Assembly (NCBI GenBank): GCA_019075865.1
Contig: JAGXAN010000005.1
Location: 124,001-188,000 of the forward strand
Length of the DNA stretch: 64,000 bases
Reading direction: 5' to 3'
Source: Hyphomicrobiales bacterium
Lineage (GTDB): Bacteria > Pseudomonadota > Alphaproteobacteria > Rhizobiales > Beijerinckiaceae
Part shown: one piece after another, positions 38,249 to 47,845 of the stretch
Position numbering within the stretch: position 1 is the first letter of the stretch
How the letters are laid out: every line of letters begins with the position of its first letter
The notes under the pieces: generated by a model
What the model saw: only the letters and a program-made list of their open reading frames with translations
Databases searched by the model: none
What the model was told of the DNA's origin: nothing
Made by a program: the position numbers and the translations under genes

Positions 38249-38659
38249 ACCATTTTGGAAAAATTGCTGCTTTTTTGGCCGAACTTGGGTCTGAACGGGG
38301 ATTTTCAGAGATTGCCGGCGCGGTTCAAACCATACCGAAACACGGGTCACATGGTCCAAAAATCCGGCGCAAGGCGATTTCGATGCCGCCAACCCTGCCA
38401 CGCCTCGAACGAAGTTGGCCCATTCAGGTTGCCGCATCCGCGAGGGGATACATAAGGTTCAACTCAATAGCCATTTTGCGTTTGGCTTCAGAAATGGCGC
38501 GCCAAGCCCTGTTTCCGGCCGGCCCAGACCGCACAATTCAAACGATTGCGGTGCAGGGCAATGGTTGATAAATGCAGCAATGATCGCCACCGCACGAACC
38601 CCTTGAAAGCGGAGACGACGGTGGACGATCCGTGCTGTGCGACCGACATCAATGTCAGG

Positions 38660-39766
38660 TCAGTAAGAATAACCCACTTTCAAACCGACGGCGATGGCGT
38701 GGTTGCCGGTAAAGTTGCTGGAGGCAAGAAGGCCGGTATTTGATGCCTGCGCATTGCCAATGCGGATATACTTGACGCCGCCGGTTATCTTCACCTTGCC
38801 CTGCGTGTAAATGGCGGCAAGCCCAAGGCTGGCGTTGCCATCCGTGGGACCGAGGTTGCCGGTGAAGAGGCCAGTTGAGGGCTGGTAGCCAATGGTGGCC
38901 GCGCCAGACCAGTTATCCGTGAATTTGTGGCCGACACCCAATGAGTAATCCATGATGTCTTTTGGATACGAAATCAGTGACTTACCGCCCGTGATTTTCT
39001 TGTAGACCGGAGGGCTGTAATCAAAGGCGGACCAATTGGACCAGCGGGCGGAACCGAATATCTGCGTCGCCTTGCTGATCGCCGTCTGGAAATCCAGACT
39101 GACGGATTGCGGCATGTCGGCAGCCGTGGAGGACGATGTCACCGGGCCGCCGGCAAACGTCTCGTTGCTGGTGGTTCCGTGGTTGAGGGCGGAATTGTAG
39201 GTCAGCGAAATGCGCCGGCCCACTTCCGGTGCCTCATAAGCGATGCCAGCCACATAGCCAAACGCCGATGACGACGGAACGCTGAGCGTATAGACCCCCT
39301 TTGCGGTCACAATATTGGCCTTGGCGTCCAGGAGTTCATAACGCAGGCCGCCATAAACGCTGAAATTCGGAACGACCTTGTATTTCAGCAGCCCGGTGAG
39401 CGAAGAGGTATTGAGTCGGGCACTGGTCCCGGCAGCATAATAGCCCGTGCCGGTCGGATAGCTGATGTCCGCGCCAAAAGGTTGATCATAAATCAGTGCC
39501 GCATCCAGCTTGTCGCTGAAGGATTTCTTTATGGAAAAGCCGGTGAGCACTTTTGCATTTGCCATATTGCCCGAATACTTGCCCGGTGTGGGCGCATTCA
39601 CGCCGACGCCAGTCACACTCGGCATCGAGTAACCCAGCGAAAACTCAGCATAATTGCCCGGAGCAAATAAGGCACCAATGGGCTGTAGCGACTGATCGAG
39701 ATCGCCTGCGTTGCTGGCCCCCGCGATCAGCGCAAACGCTGTCGCCGTCACAAAAATTCGGTTCAT
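38660..39766 (-). CDS. FadL-like outer-membrane channel (OmpP1/FadL/TodX-type)
   Basis: This is a probable outer-membrane beta-barrel of 368 aa. ATG 39766 follows GGGAGGG and starts a signal peptide (NRIFVTATAFALIAGASNAG). The rest alternates in barrel fashion, with FadL-like segments (TGFSIKKSFSDKLDAALIYD, YGGLRYELLDAK, DYSLGVGHKFTDNWS) and an aromatic C-terminus (KVGYSY). FadL and TodX channels admit hydrophobic compounds. Here it is divergent from the catabolic operon starting with the indolepyruvate oxidoreductase and shares its operator-bearing gap, so I infer uptake of that pathway's substrate. Confidence 0.82.
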   Translation of the reverse strand: MNRIFVTATAFALIAGASNAGDLDQSLQPIGALFAPGNYAEFSLGYSMPSVTGVGVNAPTPGKYSGNMANAKVLTGFSIKKSFSDKLDAALIYDQPFGADISYPTGTGYYAAGTSARLNTSSLTGLLKYKVVPNFSVYGGLRYELLDAKANIVTAKGVYTLSVPSSSAFGYVAGIAYEAPEVGRRISLTYNSALNHGTTSNETFAGGPVTSSSTAADMPQSVSLDFQTAISKATQIFGSARWSNWSAFDYSPPVYKKITGGKSLISYPKDIMDYSLGVGHKFTDNWSGAATIGYQPSTGLFTGNLGPTDGNASLGLAAIYTQGKVKITGGVKYIRIGNAQASNTGLLASSNFTGNHAIAVGLKVGYSY

Positions 39767-39832
39767 AATCCCTCCCATGGCGCCTTGGGCGCGTTTATTT
39801 GGGACCATCAAAGACGAAGTAACCCGGCGTGA

Positions 39833-39850
39833 CTGTCACTGAATTGACAT
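39833..39850. promoter_or_regulatory. Operator-like palindrome A (CTGTC-N8-GACAT)
   Basis: It matches the island motif at 9 of 10 arm positions. The inner core is TGTCA-N6-TGACA, 67 bases upstream of the FadL-like gene's start. Confidence 0.6.
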
Positions 39851-39984
39851 TTTCGTAACTTTTTGGCTCGATTGCCGTCCTTTTCAGCCAAACCGGCACC
39901 CGCCACTGCACACGCGCAGGAAAAACGTGCCCTGGATTTACCCGACGCGGAAGGGGATGGCGCACATCCGATTTGTTTTGACCG

Positions 39985-40002
39985 CTGTCAGTTTGCCGAC
40001 AG
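39985..40002. promoter_or_regulatory. Operator-like palindrome B (CTGTC-N8-GACAG)
   Basis: This is an exact copy of the island motif, about 95 bases before the start of the indolepyruvate oxidoreductase gene. Confidence 0.65.
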
Positions 40003-40030
40003 ACAGGTTGACACCCCCTAACCTAAGTTT

Positions 40031-40059
40031 TTGTCAAAGGCCTGCCAAAGGTCTGACAA
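40031..40059. promoter_or_regulatory. Two overlapping degenerate copies of the island operator
   Basis: TTGTC-N8-GCCAA (40031-40048) and CTGCC-N8-GACAA (40042-40059) share a repeated CAAAGGYCTG core. The outer arms form TTTGTCA...TGACAAA, 37 bases before the start codon. Confidence 0.45.
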
Positions 40060-40095
40060 ACAGGGTTGGGCATGAACTGCCAACCGGGAGGAAGC

Positions 40096-43000
40096 ATGCC
40101 GGCCAAACCATCAACCGCATCCACCAAGCCGACGCGTTTGGATGATCGCTATACGCAGACGTCTGGCACAGTATTCATGTCAGGCAATCAGGCGCTTGTG
40201 CGTCTGCCGATCCAGCAGAGACTGGTGGATCAGGCGGCAGGGCTGAACACCGGCGGCTTCATTTCGGGCTATCGCGGCTCGCCGCTCGGGCGCTACGACA
40301 TGGAACTCTGGAGCGCGGCGCAGCAATTGCAAAGCCTTGGCATCAAATTCCAGCCCGGCGTCAATGAGGATCTGGCGGCCACAGCGGTTTGGGGGTCTCA
40401 GAACGTGGGCCTCGTACCCGGCGCGAAGGTCGAGGGGGTGTTTGGCCTGTGGTATGGCAAAGGGCCGGGCGTCGATCGCTCGGGCGACGTTTTCAAGCAC
40501 GCCAATCTTGCGGGCACCAGTCCAAAGGGGGGCGTTCTGGTGCTGGCGGGCGACGACCATGGCGCCAAATCCTCAACCACGGCACACCAGTCAGAACCGG
40601 CGCTGATGGCGGCAGGAATGCCCATCCTCGCGCCGTCGAACGTGCAGGAAATCCTCGATTACGGGTTGCACGGCATCGCGCTTAGCCGCTTTTCGGGCTG
40701 TTGGGTGGCGATGAAGCTGGTGACCGACGTGGTAGAGAGCGCCTCGACCGCAAGTGTGGATCTGGATCGGGTCAAGCCGGTGATTCCGCCGGTGCCGCCG
40801 ATCCCCGGTGGCGTCTCGATCCGGTTGCACGACATGCCACAGGTGCAGGAAGCCAGGCTTTATCAGGCCAAGCTGCCGCTTTCGGTGGCATATGCGCGTG
40901 CCAACGGGCTCAACCGGGTCATGGCCGGCGCGGATGACGCAAAGATCGGTATCGTCACGGCAGGCAAGTCCTACCCCGACACGTTACAAGCGCTGTCTGA
41001 AATGGGCATCCGTGCCGACGCGGCCGGAATTGCCATTTTGAAGCTGGGCATGGTTTTCCCGCTCGACCCCGAGGTGGTGGTGAAATTTGCAGCGGGCAAA
41101 ACCGCATTACTGGTGATCGAAGAAAAGCGCCCGTTGATCGAGAACCAGATCAAATCCACATTGTTTGACGCCGCCCTGCCGGGCGCGCCCAAGGTACTGG
41201 GCAAGGCGCTATTGTCGCCGATTGGCGAATTGGCCCCCAATGTGATCGCCCATGCCATTGCCAAAGTGCTGGGCCGCGAGGCGCTAGCCGCCGGTGTACC
41301 GCTGGCACCGCCGATGAAATTCGATGCCACGGGTCGGCCGATCCTTGGCCCGATGCGCTTGCCGAGCTTTTGCTCAGGCTGTCCGCACAACACCTCGACG
41401 AAGTTGCCCGATGGCAGCCGGGCGCTGGCCGGCATCGGCTGCCACACCATTGCCATGCTCAACAGCCCGCAGAACACCATGATGGTCTCGCACATGGGCG
41501 GCGAGGGCGTGCTCTGGACCGGACAGGCACCCTTTACCTCCGAGCCGCATGTCTTTGCCAACATGGGCGACGGCACCTATTTCCACTCGGGCCTGTTGGC
41601 GATTCGGCAAGCGGTGGCCGCAAAAGCCGATATGACCTACAAGCTCTTGTACAATGGTTTCGTTTCGATGACTGGCGGTCAGCCGGTGGATGGCGAATTG
41701 TCAGTGCCACGCACCATTTTGCAACTGCAATCTGAAGGCGTCGCACATATCGTTGTGGTGACCGAGGACCTGGAACGGGTGCGCGCCCTCGGGCTGCCCG
41801 CCGGTGTGCCATTGCGCCCGCGCAGCGAATTGGATGCTGTGCAACGCGAATTGCGTGAGATGAAGGGCACCACGGTGCTGATCTACGACCAGGCCTGCGC
41901 CACCGAGCGTCGCCGCCTGCGCAAGCGCGGCAAATGGGCCGACCCCAAGATCCGCACCTTCATCCATCCCGAAATTTGCGAGGGCTGTGGCGATTGCGGC
42001 CAAAAGTCTGGTTGCCTTTCGATCGAGCCGCTCGACACCGATTTGGGCCGCAAGCGCCAGATCAACCAATCATCATGCAACAAGGATTTCTCCTGTGTGC
42101 AGGGGTTCTGCCCGAGCTTTGTCACGGTTCATGGTGCCGAATTGCGCGTCGGTGCCGCCGCTGCGGGCGTCAGGCCCCCGGACGATGCCGGACTACCATT
42201 GCCTGAAACAACGCTGACCCGAGACCAATTGGGCGTGCTGTTCACCGGTATCGGCGGCACGGGCGTGGTGACGGTGGGTGCCATTGTCTCGATGGCGGCG
42301 CATATCGACGGGCTGGCGGTGTCGACACTCGACGTCACCGGACTTGCGCAGAAATACGGGGCGGTGATGACGCATATGCGCATCGCCCACGATCCCGCGC
42401 GGCTGACCAGTTCGCGGTTGGCAATGGGCGAGGCCGATGTCGTCGTCGGTTGTGACTTGCTGGTGACGGCAGGCGACGAGGCGCTGAGCCGGTTGCGCAA
42501 GGGAACGGCACAACTGGTCATCAACAGTGAGGAGGTTCCCACCTCTGAATTCGCGCGCAACCCCGATTGGGCATTTTCGACCGGGCCATTGACAGCGCGT
42601 CTCTCCGCGATGGCGGACGGTCGCTTTGCTCTGGTCGATGCGGTTCGGCTGGCAACAGCGCTGTGCGGCGATGCCGTATTTGCCAACATATTCTTGCTCG
42701 GCGTCGCGTGGCAAAAGGGGTTGTTGCCGGTTTCACTGGGCGCATTGCAACAGGCGATCCAGTTGAACGGCGTGAAAGTCGACATGAACCGGGCTGCCTT
42801 CACCTGGGGCCGGGCCTATGCGGCCGACCCGGCGCGTGTAACCGGGGCCGCCGCATTGGCGGCACACAGCGGGACGGCTTCGCCCTTCGCGCCGATGGTG
42901 ATGGACGGGTTGCCCGACATCATCGCCGACCGCGTCAAGCGGCTGACCGCATACCAAAACGCGCGCTTTGCCGCCGCCTACAAGGCGCGGCTCGACGCAT

Positions 43001-43530
43001 TGGCCAAGGCGGGCGTGCCGGAAGCCACGCTGAAAACGGTGGCGCGACAATATTACCGTTTGCTTGCCCATAAAGACGAGTTCGAGGTGGGGCGGCTTTA
43101 CACCGACCCGGCCTTCCGCGCCACACTGGAGCAGGAATTTGAGGGCGACCTCAAGGTTCACTACCACATTGGTGGCGGTTGGTTGGCCCGCAAGGACAAG
43201 CAGACCGGCGAACCAAAAAAGACTGAAAAATCCACGCTGATGCCGCAGGCTATGGCAGTTCTGTCGCGGATGAGGGGCCTGCGCGGCACCGCATTTGATC
43301 CGTTCCGCAACTCGGCCGAACGCAAGCTGGCGAACACGCTGCGGGCCCAATACGAGGCTGACCTCGATCATATTGCAGCGTCACCCACCACTGCCACAGT
43401 GGCCGACCTGGCCGCCTGGCCGGAGAAGGTGCGCGGTTTCGGCCATGTGCGCGAGCGCAGCGCCAAGGCGGCCCTCGCTGCCCGAGAGTCCCTGCTTAAC
43501 CCTGCCGCGCCGTCCCTGGCTGCGGAATAG
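40096..43530 (+). CDS. Indolepyruvate (aryl-2-oxoacid) ferredoxin oxidoreductase, fused single-chain
   Basis: This thiamin-pyrophosphate and iron-sulfur enzyme (1144 aa) oxidatively decarboxylates aryl-pyruvates or related 2-oxoacids to acyl-CoA. In order it has an alpha-type pyrimidine-binding domain (SGNQALVRLPIQQR, GFISGYRGSPLG), a TPP-binding domain (GCHTIAML, FANMGDGTYFHSG, NGFVSMTGGQ), a cysteine-rich 4Fe-4S region (CEGCGDCGQKSGC, CNKDFSCVQGFC) and a gamma domain (FTGIGGTGVVTVGAIVSMAA). ATG 40096 is fixed by CGGGAGGA just upstream. It is the first gene of a six- or seven-enzyme catabolic transcript. Fused forms are common in proteobacteria. Confidence 0.93.
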   Translation: MPAKPSTASTKPTRLDDRYTQTSGTVFMSGNQALVRLPIQQRLVDQAAGLNTGGFISGYRGSPLGRYDMELWSAAQQLQSLGIKFQPGVNEDLAATAVWGSQNVGLVPGAKVEGVFGLWYGKGPGVDRSGDVFKHANLAGTSPKGGVLVLAGDDHGAKSSTTAHQSEPALMAAGMPILAPSNVQEILDYGLHGIALSRFSGCWVAMKLVTDVVESASTASVDLDRVKPVIPPVPPIPGGVSIRLHDMPQVQEARLYQAKLPLSVAYARANGLNRVMAGADDAKIGIVTAGKSYPDTLQALSEMGIRADAAGIAILKLGMVFPLDPEVVVKFAAGKTALLVIEEKRPLIENQIKSTLFDAALPGAPKVLGKALLSPIGELAPNVIAHAIAKVLGREALAAGVPLAPPMKFDATGRPILGPMRLPSFCSGCPHNTSTKLPDGSRALAGIGCHTIAMLNSPQNTMMVSHMGGEGVLWTGQAPFTSEPHVFANMGDGTYFHSGLLAIRQAVAAKADMTYKLLYNGFVSMTGGQPVDGELSVPRTILQLQSEGVAHIVVVTEDLERVRALGLPAGVPLRPRSELDAVQRELREMKGTTVLIYDQACATERRRLRKRGKWADPKIRTFIHPEICEGCGDCGQKSGCLSIEPLDTDLGRKRQINQSSCNKDFSCVQGFCPSFVTVHGAELRVGAAAAGVRPPDDAGLPLPETTLTRDQLGVLFTGIGGTGVVTVGAIVSMAAHIDGLAVSTLDVTGLAQKYGAVMTHMRIAHDPARLTSSRLAMGEADVVVGCDLLVTAGDEALSRLRKGTAQLVINSEEVPTSEFARNPDWAFSTGPLTARLSAMADGRFALVDAVRLATALCGDAVFANIFLLGVAWQKGLLPVSLGALQQAIQLNGVKVDMNRAAFTWGRAYAADPARVTGAAALAAHSGTASPFAPMVMDGLPDIIADRVKRLTAYQNARFAAAYKARLDALAKAGVPEATLKTVARQYYRLLAHKDEFEVGRLYTDPAFRATLEQEFEGDLKVHYHIGGGWLARKDKQTGEPKKTEKSTLMPQAMAVLSRMRGLRGTAFDPFRNSAERKLANTLRAQYEADLDHIAASPTTATVADLAAWPEKVRGFGHVRERSAKAALAARESLLNPAAPSLAAE

Positions 43531-43542
43531 GAGTCCTCTAAG

Positions 43543-44697
43543 ATGATTGATCCTGCAACCATTCACTCGACGCTCTCCATCGCATCGGTTGAGCCATTTA
43601 TTCTGCGCATTCCAATCGCCACGCCGGTCAAAACCCCGATGGGCATGGTCGATTCTGCCATCGCCCTGCTGGTTCGCGTAACCACGACGCAAGGCGAGGA
43701 AGGCTGGGGCGAAGTCTGGTGCAATTTCCCGCGTTTCAGTGCGTTCAACCGTGCGGTGATTTTGACCAAGGTGATTGGCCCCTTCCTGAAATCGCGCCAG
43801 TTTGCTGGCCCTTATGAGGCTTGGTCGGCGATGAGCACAGCCGCCAACGTGCTGCGTCTGCAATCGGGCGATACCGGCGCCATTGCCTCGGCCATCGCCG
43901 GGGTGGACATTGCCCTTTGGGATATCGTCGGCAAGCGCGAAAGGCGGCCAATCTGGAGCCTTCTGGGCGGCAAGGTCGGCATCATCGACACCTATGCCAG
44001 CCTCGGGCGCTCGCATGGGGGCGAGGAAATGATCGAGGACGCGATGAAGCGCGGCTTCCGGGGATTCAAGCTGCGTTGCTGGGGCAACCCGGACCAGCAC
44101 ATTGGCGCCTATCACAAGGCCCGCGCCCAGATCGGCCCCGATATGGAACTGATGACCGATTGCAATTCGTCCTGGGATATCGCCCATGCCGCCGACTGGT
44201 CACAGGCTTTCGCCGGGCTGAATATGTCTTTCATCGAAGAGCCGATCCCCGTCGACTCGCCCAAGGCGGTTTGGCAAGAGATTGCGCGCCGCGCCCCCGC
44301 CAAGATTGCGGGCGGCGAGAACATGATTACCGAGGCCATGCTCGACGATGCCATCGACGGCGATGTTTATGGCGTGGTGCAACCCGATATCTGCAAATAC
44401 GGCGGTTTCTCTGGCCTTGCGCCGATCGCGGCTCGGATCGTGGGTGCGGGTAAACGCTACGCCCCGCACATCTTCTCAGGCGCGCCGGGCTTGTTAGCCT
44501 CTGCCCACATCCTTGCCGCCGCCAATTCGCCGGATGGCGCACTGGAGTATGGCATCGAGTATAATCCCCCGCGGGACGATTTCGTGCGTCATCAAATTCG
44601 GGATGGCAAAATCGAGATCGGCGACGCCCCGGGTCTGGGTGTCGAAGTCGATGTTGACCAGATCAGTCGCTATCACGTTGCAACCCCGTCCTGGTGA
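43543..44697 (+). CDS. Mandelate racemase/muconate lactonising enzyme family protein, probable acid dehydratase
   Basis: This enolase-superfamily enzyme has 384 aa. Residues seen: K176-x-R178 (FKLRCWG) where the subgroup normally has K-x-K, metal ligands D206 (TDCN), E232 (IEEP) and E259 (GGEN), and the mandelate-racemase-type dyad D282 (PDICKYGG) and H309 (APHIF). Known members with the Asp-His dyad mostly dehydrate sugar acids or other 2,3-dihydroxy acids to 2-keto-3-deoxy acids. Placed 12 bases after a 2-oxoacid oxidoreductase, this would supply that enzyme's substrate. The Arg in place of the second Lys warns against assigning a known substrate. Confidence 0.88.
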   Translation: MIDPATIHSTLSIASVEPFILRIPIATPVKTPMGMVDSAIALLVRVTTTQGEEGWGEVWCNFPRFSAFNRAVILTKVIGPFLKSRQFAGPYEAWSAMSTAANVLRLQSGDTGAIASAIAGVDIALWDIVGKRERRPIWSLLGGKVGIIDTYASLGRSHGGEEMIEDAMKRGFRGFKLRCWGNPDQHIGAYHKARAQIGPDMELMTDCNSSWDIAHAADWSQAFAGLNMSFIEEPIPVDSPKAVWQEIARRAPAKIAGGENMITEAMLDDAIDGDVYGVVQPDICKYGGFSGLAPIAARIVGAGKRYAPHIFSGAPGLLASAHILAAANSPDGALEYGIEYNPPRDDFVRHQIRDGKIEIGDAPGLGVEVDVDQISRYHVATPSW

Positions 44698-46325
44698 ACA
44701 ACATGGAGACATTCGATTTTATCGTCATCGGGGCGGGCTCGGCTGGAGCCGCCTGCGCGGCGCGACTGTCGGAAGATGGTCGCCACACGGTCTTGCTGCT
44801 GGAACCGGGTGAAAAGACCGACACATTTAACCACCGCCTGCCGCTGGGCGTGGCCAATTTGGTCTATAGTGACAAGTTGGCCTGGCAGATGCAGACCGGG
44901 CCGGAACCGCATCTGGGTGGGCACAAGGTCGCCTCGCCGCGCGGGCGCGGATTGGGCGGGTCCAGCGCCATCAATGGCATGATCTGGGCGATCGGCTCAG
45001 CCAAAGGCTGGGACGCCTGGACCGACGCCGGGGCCAAAGGCTGGGGTTGGGACGACATCCGGCCGGTATTGCGCCGCATCGAGACCTTTCCCGAGGGGCG
45101 AAATCTGCAACGCGGGCAGGACGGGCCGGTGCACGTCGAATGGCAAAAGCCCGAGCCGTTGGGAAGCGCTTTCCTGAAGTCTTGCGCCCAGGCGGGTTAT
45201 AATGAGGCCAATGATTACAACGGTGGCTCGGCTGCCGGATATTCGTGGTTGCAGACCAATACGCGCAATGGATGGCGCTGCTCGACTTACGACGCCTATC
45301 TGAAGCCGGCGATGACGCGCGCGAATCTGAAAATAGAAACGGGCGCTTATGCCGATACGCTGCGTTTCGACGGGGCGCGGGTCAGCGGCGTGGACTATCT
45401 GCGCCGTGATGGCGAGGGTGCGCCCGCGCGTTTCACCGCGCTCGCCCGGCGCGAAGTGATCCTGTCGGCGGGGGCCTATCACTCGCCGCTGCTGCTGGAG
45501 CGCTCCGGAATCGGCAACCCGAATTTGCTGGCGGCACAGGGCATAAAGGTGCGGCTGGCGAACCCCCATGTCGGGGAGCACATGATCGATCACTTGCGCA
45601 CTTGCATCACTTACCGCGTCAAGGGCGCGTTCACGGTGAACGACATCGTGCGCAGCCCGCTGGGAAAAATTCGTGGCGCGCTGGAATTCTTCCTTGCGCA
45701 TCGCGGCTGGCTGCGCACCGCCACCATGAATTCGCAACTGGTCGTCAACTCCGGCGTCGATGGCGGCACCTCCGATCTCAAATTGCAATTGAATGGGGTG
45801 GCCAATGATTTTTCGACGCCCGGAAAAATGGCCTTTCCGGTAGACCCGAAGCCGGGACTGTCGATCCTGAATTGGCCGATTTATCCGCGCTCGCGTGGGC
45901 ATATCCACCTGAACGGGCTCATGCCGTGGGATCACCCGGAAATCCTGACGAACTTCCTTGCCGATCCCTACGATCAGGCAGTGACGGTGGCGGGATTGCG
46001 ACTGGCCCGCACGCTTGCCGCGCAACCGGCGTTCAAACCATACCTCGAAAGCGAAACCTTCCCCGGCGTCGATCACACGTCGGAGGATGCGCTGCTGGAT
46101 TTTGCGCGAGGCACCGGACTGACGGTTTATCACCCGGTCGGCACCTGCCGCATCGGTGACAAGGACTCAGGCGTGGTGGACAGCACGCTCAACGCCCACG
46201 GCCTGCCGGGGCTACGTATTGCCGACGCCTCAATCATGCCGGCGATGCCCTCGGCCAACACCAACGCACCCTCGATCGTAATTGGCGAGCGCGCTGCCCA
46301 ATGGGCGCTTGCCGCCGCAAAATAA
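44694..46325 (+). CDS. GMC-family FAD alcohol oxidoreductase (choline dehydrogenase-like)
   Basis: This 540-residue flavoprotein oxidises alcohols to aldehydes. The N-terminal FAD motif is FIVIGAGSAGAACAARL, the GMC signature is GRGLGGSSAINGMIW, the second signature is GAYHSPLLLERSGIG, and the C-terminal active site is VYHPVGTCRIG with SANTNAPSIVIGERAA. The listed GTG start overlaps the upstream stop (GTGA), and ATG 44703 is an alternative. It lacks a signal peptide. An aldehyde dehydrogenase gene follows, as in choline oxidation loci, but its operon partners here differ. Confidence 0.92.
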   Translation: MNNMETFDFIVIGAGSAGAACAARLSEDGRHTVLLLEPGEKTDTFNHRLPLGVANLVYSDKLAWQMQTGPEPHLGGHKVASPRGRGLGGSSAINGMIWAIGSAKGWDAWTDAGAKGWGWDDIRPVLRRIETFPEGRNLQRGQDGPVHVEWQKPEPLGSAFLKSCAQAGYNEANDYNGGSAAGYSWLQTNTRNGWRCSTYDAYLKPAMTRANLKIETGAYADTLRFDGARVSGVDYLRRDGEGAPARFTALARREVILSAGAYHSPLLLERSGIGNPNLLAAQGIKVRLANPHVGEHMIDHLRTCITYRVKGAFTVNDIVRSPLGKIRGALEFFLAHRGWLRTATMNSQLVVNSGVDGGTSDLKLQLNGVANDFSTPGKMAFPVDPKPGLSILNWPIYPRSRGHIHLNGLMPWDHPEILTNFLADPYDQAVTVAGLRLARTLAAQPAFKPYLESETFPGVDHTSEDALLDFARGTGLTVYHPVGTCRIGDKDSGVVDSTLNAHGLPGLRIADASIMPAMPSANTNAPSIVIGERAAQWALAAAK

Positions 46326-46352
46326 CCCTTACCGAATTTACAGGAGATATGC

Positions 46353-47825
46353 ATGCCGTTCGACGATAACCTCATAAATCGCCCTAACCACTTCATTGAT
46401 GGTGCCTTTGTTGGCTCACGGGGCGGTAAGCGCCATGAACTTCTCAACCCCTATACCGAACAGGTATTCGGCTCTGTGACACTTGGCACCGCAGCGGATG
46501 TGGATGCCGCAGTGCGCGCGGCGCGTGCCGCCTTTCCTGCCTGGGCCGCGCTGTCGCGCGATGAACGCGCTGGCTGGTTCATGAAGCTGGCCGGGGCGCT
46601 GACGGCGCGTGCCGATACCATCGCCGCGCTGGAGACCACCGAAATGGGCAGCCCGATCGGCTTTTCCAAACTCGCGCAGACACAATTGCCGATCATGGTT
46701 CTTGCCAGTCATGCACAGCTTTTGAAAAAGGGTCCGCATGATGAACTGATTGGCAATTCGCGCGTCGTGCGCGAGCCTGTGGGCGTGGTCGGTGCCATCG
46801 CGGCCTGGAACTACCCGCTGCTTTTGCTTTTCGGCAAGATCGCCCCTGCCATCGCGGCGGGTTGCACTGTCGTGGCCAAACCCAGCGAATACAGCCCGCT
46901 GACCGCGATGATCCTGGCCGATGTGATGGCCGAGATCGGCTTCCCCAAGGGCGTGGTGAACATTGTCAACGGCACTGGCACCGAAGTGGGTGAGGCCATT
47001 GTCGCGCATCCGGACGTAGACATGATCACCTATACCGGCTCGACCGCCGTCGGACGCCGGGTGATGTCGGTGGCAGCTGGCACAATCAAGAAATTAGCGC
47101 TGGAATTGGGCGGCAAATCCGCAACATTGGTGCTGGATGACGCCCCGCTGGAAAAGGCGGTGCGTGGTGCCGTGCAGGGTTGTTTCATCAATGGCGGGCA
47201 GACCTGCATCGCTTTGACAAGGTTGATCGTGCCGGCAGGAAAGCAGGACGAGGCATTGCAGATCGCGGTCGACGAGGCGGCGAAATTCATCCCCGGCGAT
47301 CCGATGCTCCCAACGACGATGCTGGGCCCAATGGCCTATGCCGGCCACCGCGATCGGGTGCAGCAATACATCCGCGTAGGCCAGGCCGAAGGTGCCTCGC
47401 TGATCACCGGCGGTGCGGATGCCCCAGCCGACGTGAACCACGGCTACTTCGTCAAGCCAACCATTTTCGGCAACGTCCGCCCCGAAATGCGCATCGCGCA
47501 GGAGGAGATATTCGGGCCGGTTCTGTCCGTTCTGCCTGCAGGTTCTGAGGCCGAGGCGATCCAGATTGCCAACGGCACGATCTACGGGCTGAACGGTGCG
47601 GTCTGGTCGTCGGATGTCGAACACGCCACCCGTGTTGGCCGCGCGCTGCGCTGCGGAAAGGTTGACATCAACGGCGGTGGGTTCAACATCAATGCCCCGG
47701 CCGGTGGTTTCAAACAATCCGGGATCGGCCGCGAGAGGGGCCATTACGCCATGGAGGAATTCATGGAGATCAAGGCAATGCAGTTCAATTCCGAGGCATT
47801 GGCCCAAGCCTCTGCTGCAGAATAA
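46353..47825 (+). CDS. NAD(P)-dependent aldehyde dehydrogenase
   Basis: This 490-residue enzyme has the cofactor-binding site TYTGSTAVGRRVM, the general base glutamate in LALELGGKSATLV and the catalytic cysteine in NGGQTCIALTRL. It probably oxidises the aldehyde made by the preceding GMC enzyme. AGGAG precedes the ATG, and the gene lies 27 bases after the GMC gene and 20 before the first sulfatase gene. Family membership is certain, but substrate is not. Confidence 0.95.
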   Translation: MPFDDNLINRPNHFIDGAFVGSRGGKRHELLNPYTEQVFGSVTLGTAADVDAAVRAARAAFPAWAALSRDERAGWFMKLAGALTARADTIAALETTEMGSPIGFSKLAQTQLPIMVLASHAQLLKKGPHDELIGNSRVVREPVGVVGAIAAWNYPLLLLFGKIAPAIAAGCTVVAKPSEYSPLTAMILADVMAEIGFPKGVVNIVNGTGTEVGEAIVAHPDVDMITYTGSTAVGRRVMSVAAGTIKKLALELGGKSATLVLDDAPLEKAVRGAVQGCFINGGQTCIALTRLIVPAGKQDEALQIAVDEAAKFIPGDPMLPTTMLGPMAYAGHRDRVQQYIRVGQAEGASLITGGADAPADVNHGYFVKPTIFGNVRPEMRIAQEEIFGPVLSVLPAGSEAEAIQIANGTIYGLNGAVWSSDVEHATRVGRALRCGKVDINGGGFNINAPAGGFKQSGIGRERGHYAMEEFMEIKAMQFNSEALAQASAAE

Positions 47826-47845
47826 AAAACACCGGGGAGGTTGAG

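Larger units (their letters stand above)
38143..38659. other. Gene-free stretch of about 520 bases upstream of phaR
   Basis: No gene with a ribosome site or family features was found on either strand. Apart from the two inverted repeats next to phaR I see nothing functional. It forms the left border of the sulfatase island. Confidence 0.6.
39767..40095. other. Divergent control region of the sulfatase island
   Basis: This gap of about 330 bases holds one near-exact and one exact CTGTC-N8-GACAG palindrome and a pair of degenerate overlapping copies. The half-sites nearest the operon are spaced 22-23 bases apart. No gene is seen in it. Confidence 0.6.

Noticed and set aside
40008-40013. TTGACA as the -35 box of the indolepyruvate oxidoreductase operon
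   Set aside because: No acceptable -10 hexamer lies 16-18 bases downstream. The string is better explained as part of the TGTCA/TGACA array.
44997-46133. Minus-strand open frame of about 378 codons inside the GMC oxidoreductase gene
   Set aside because: It is antisense to FAD and GMC signatures and has Arg-rich composition with no recognisable fold.
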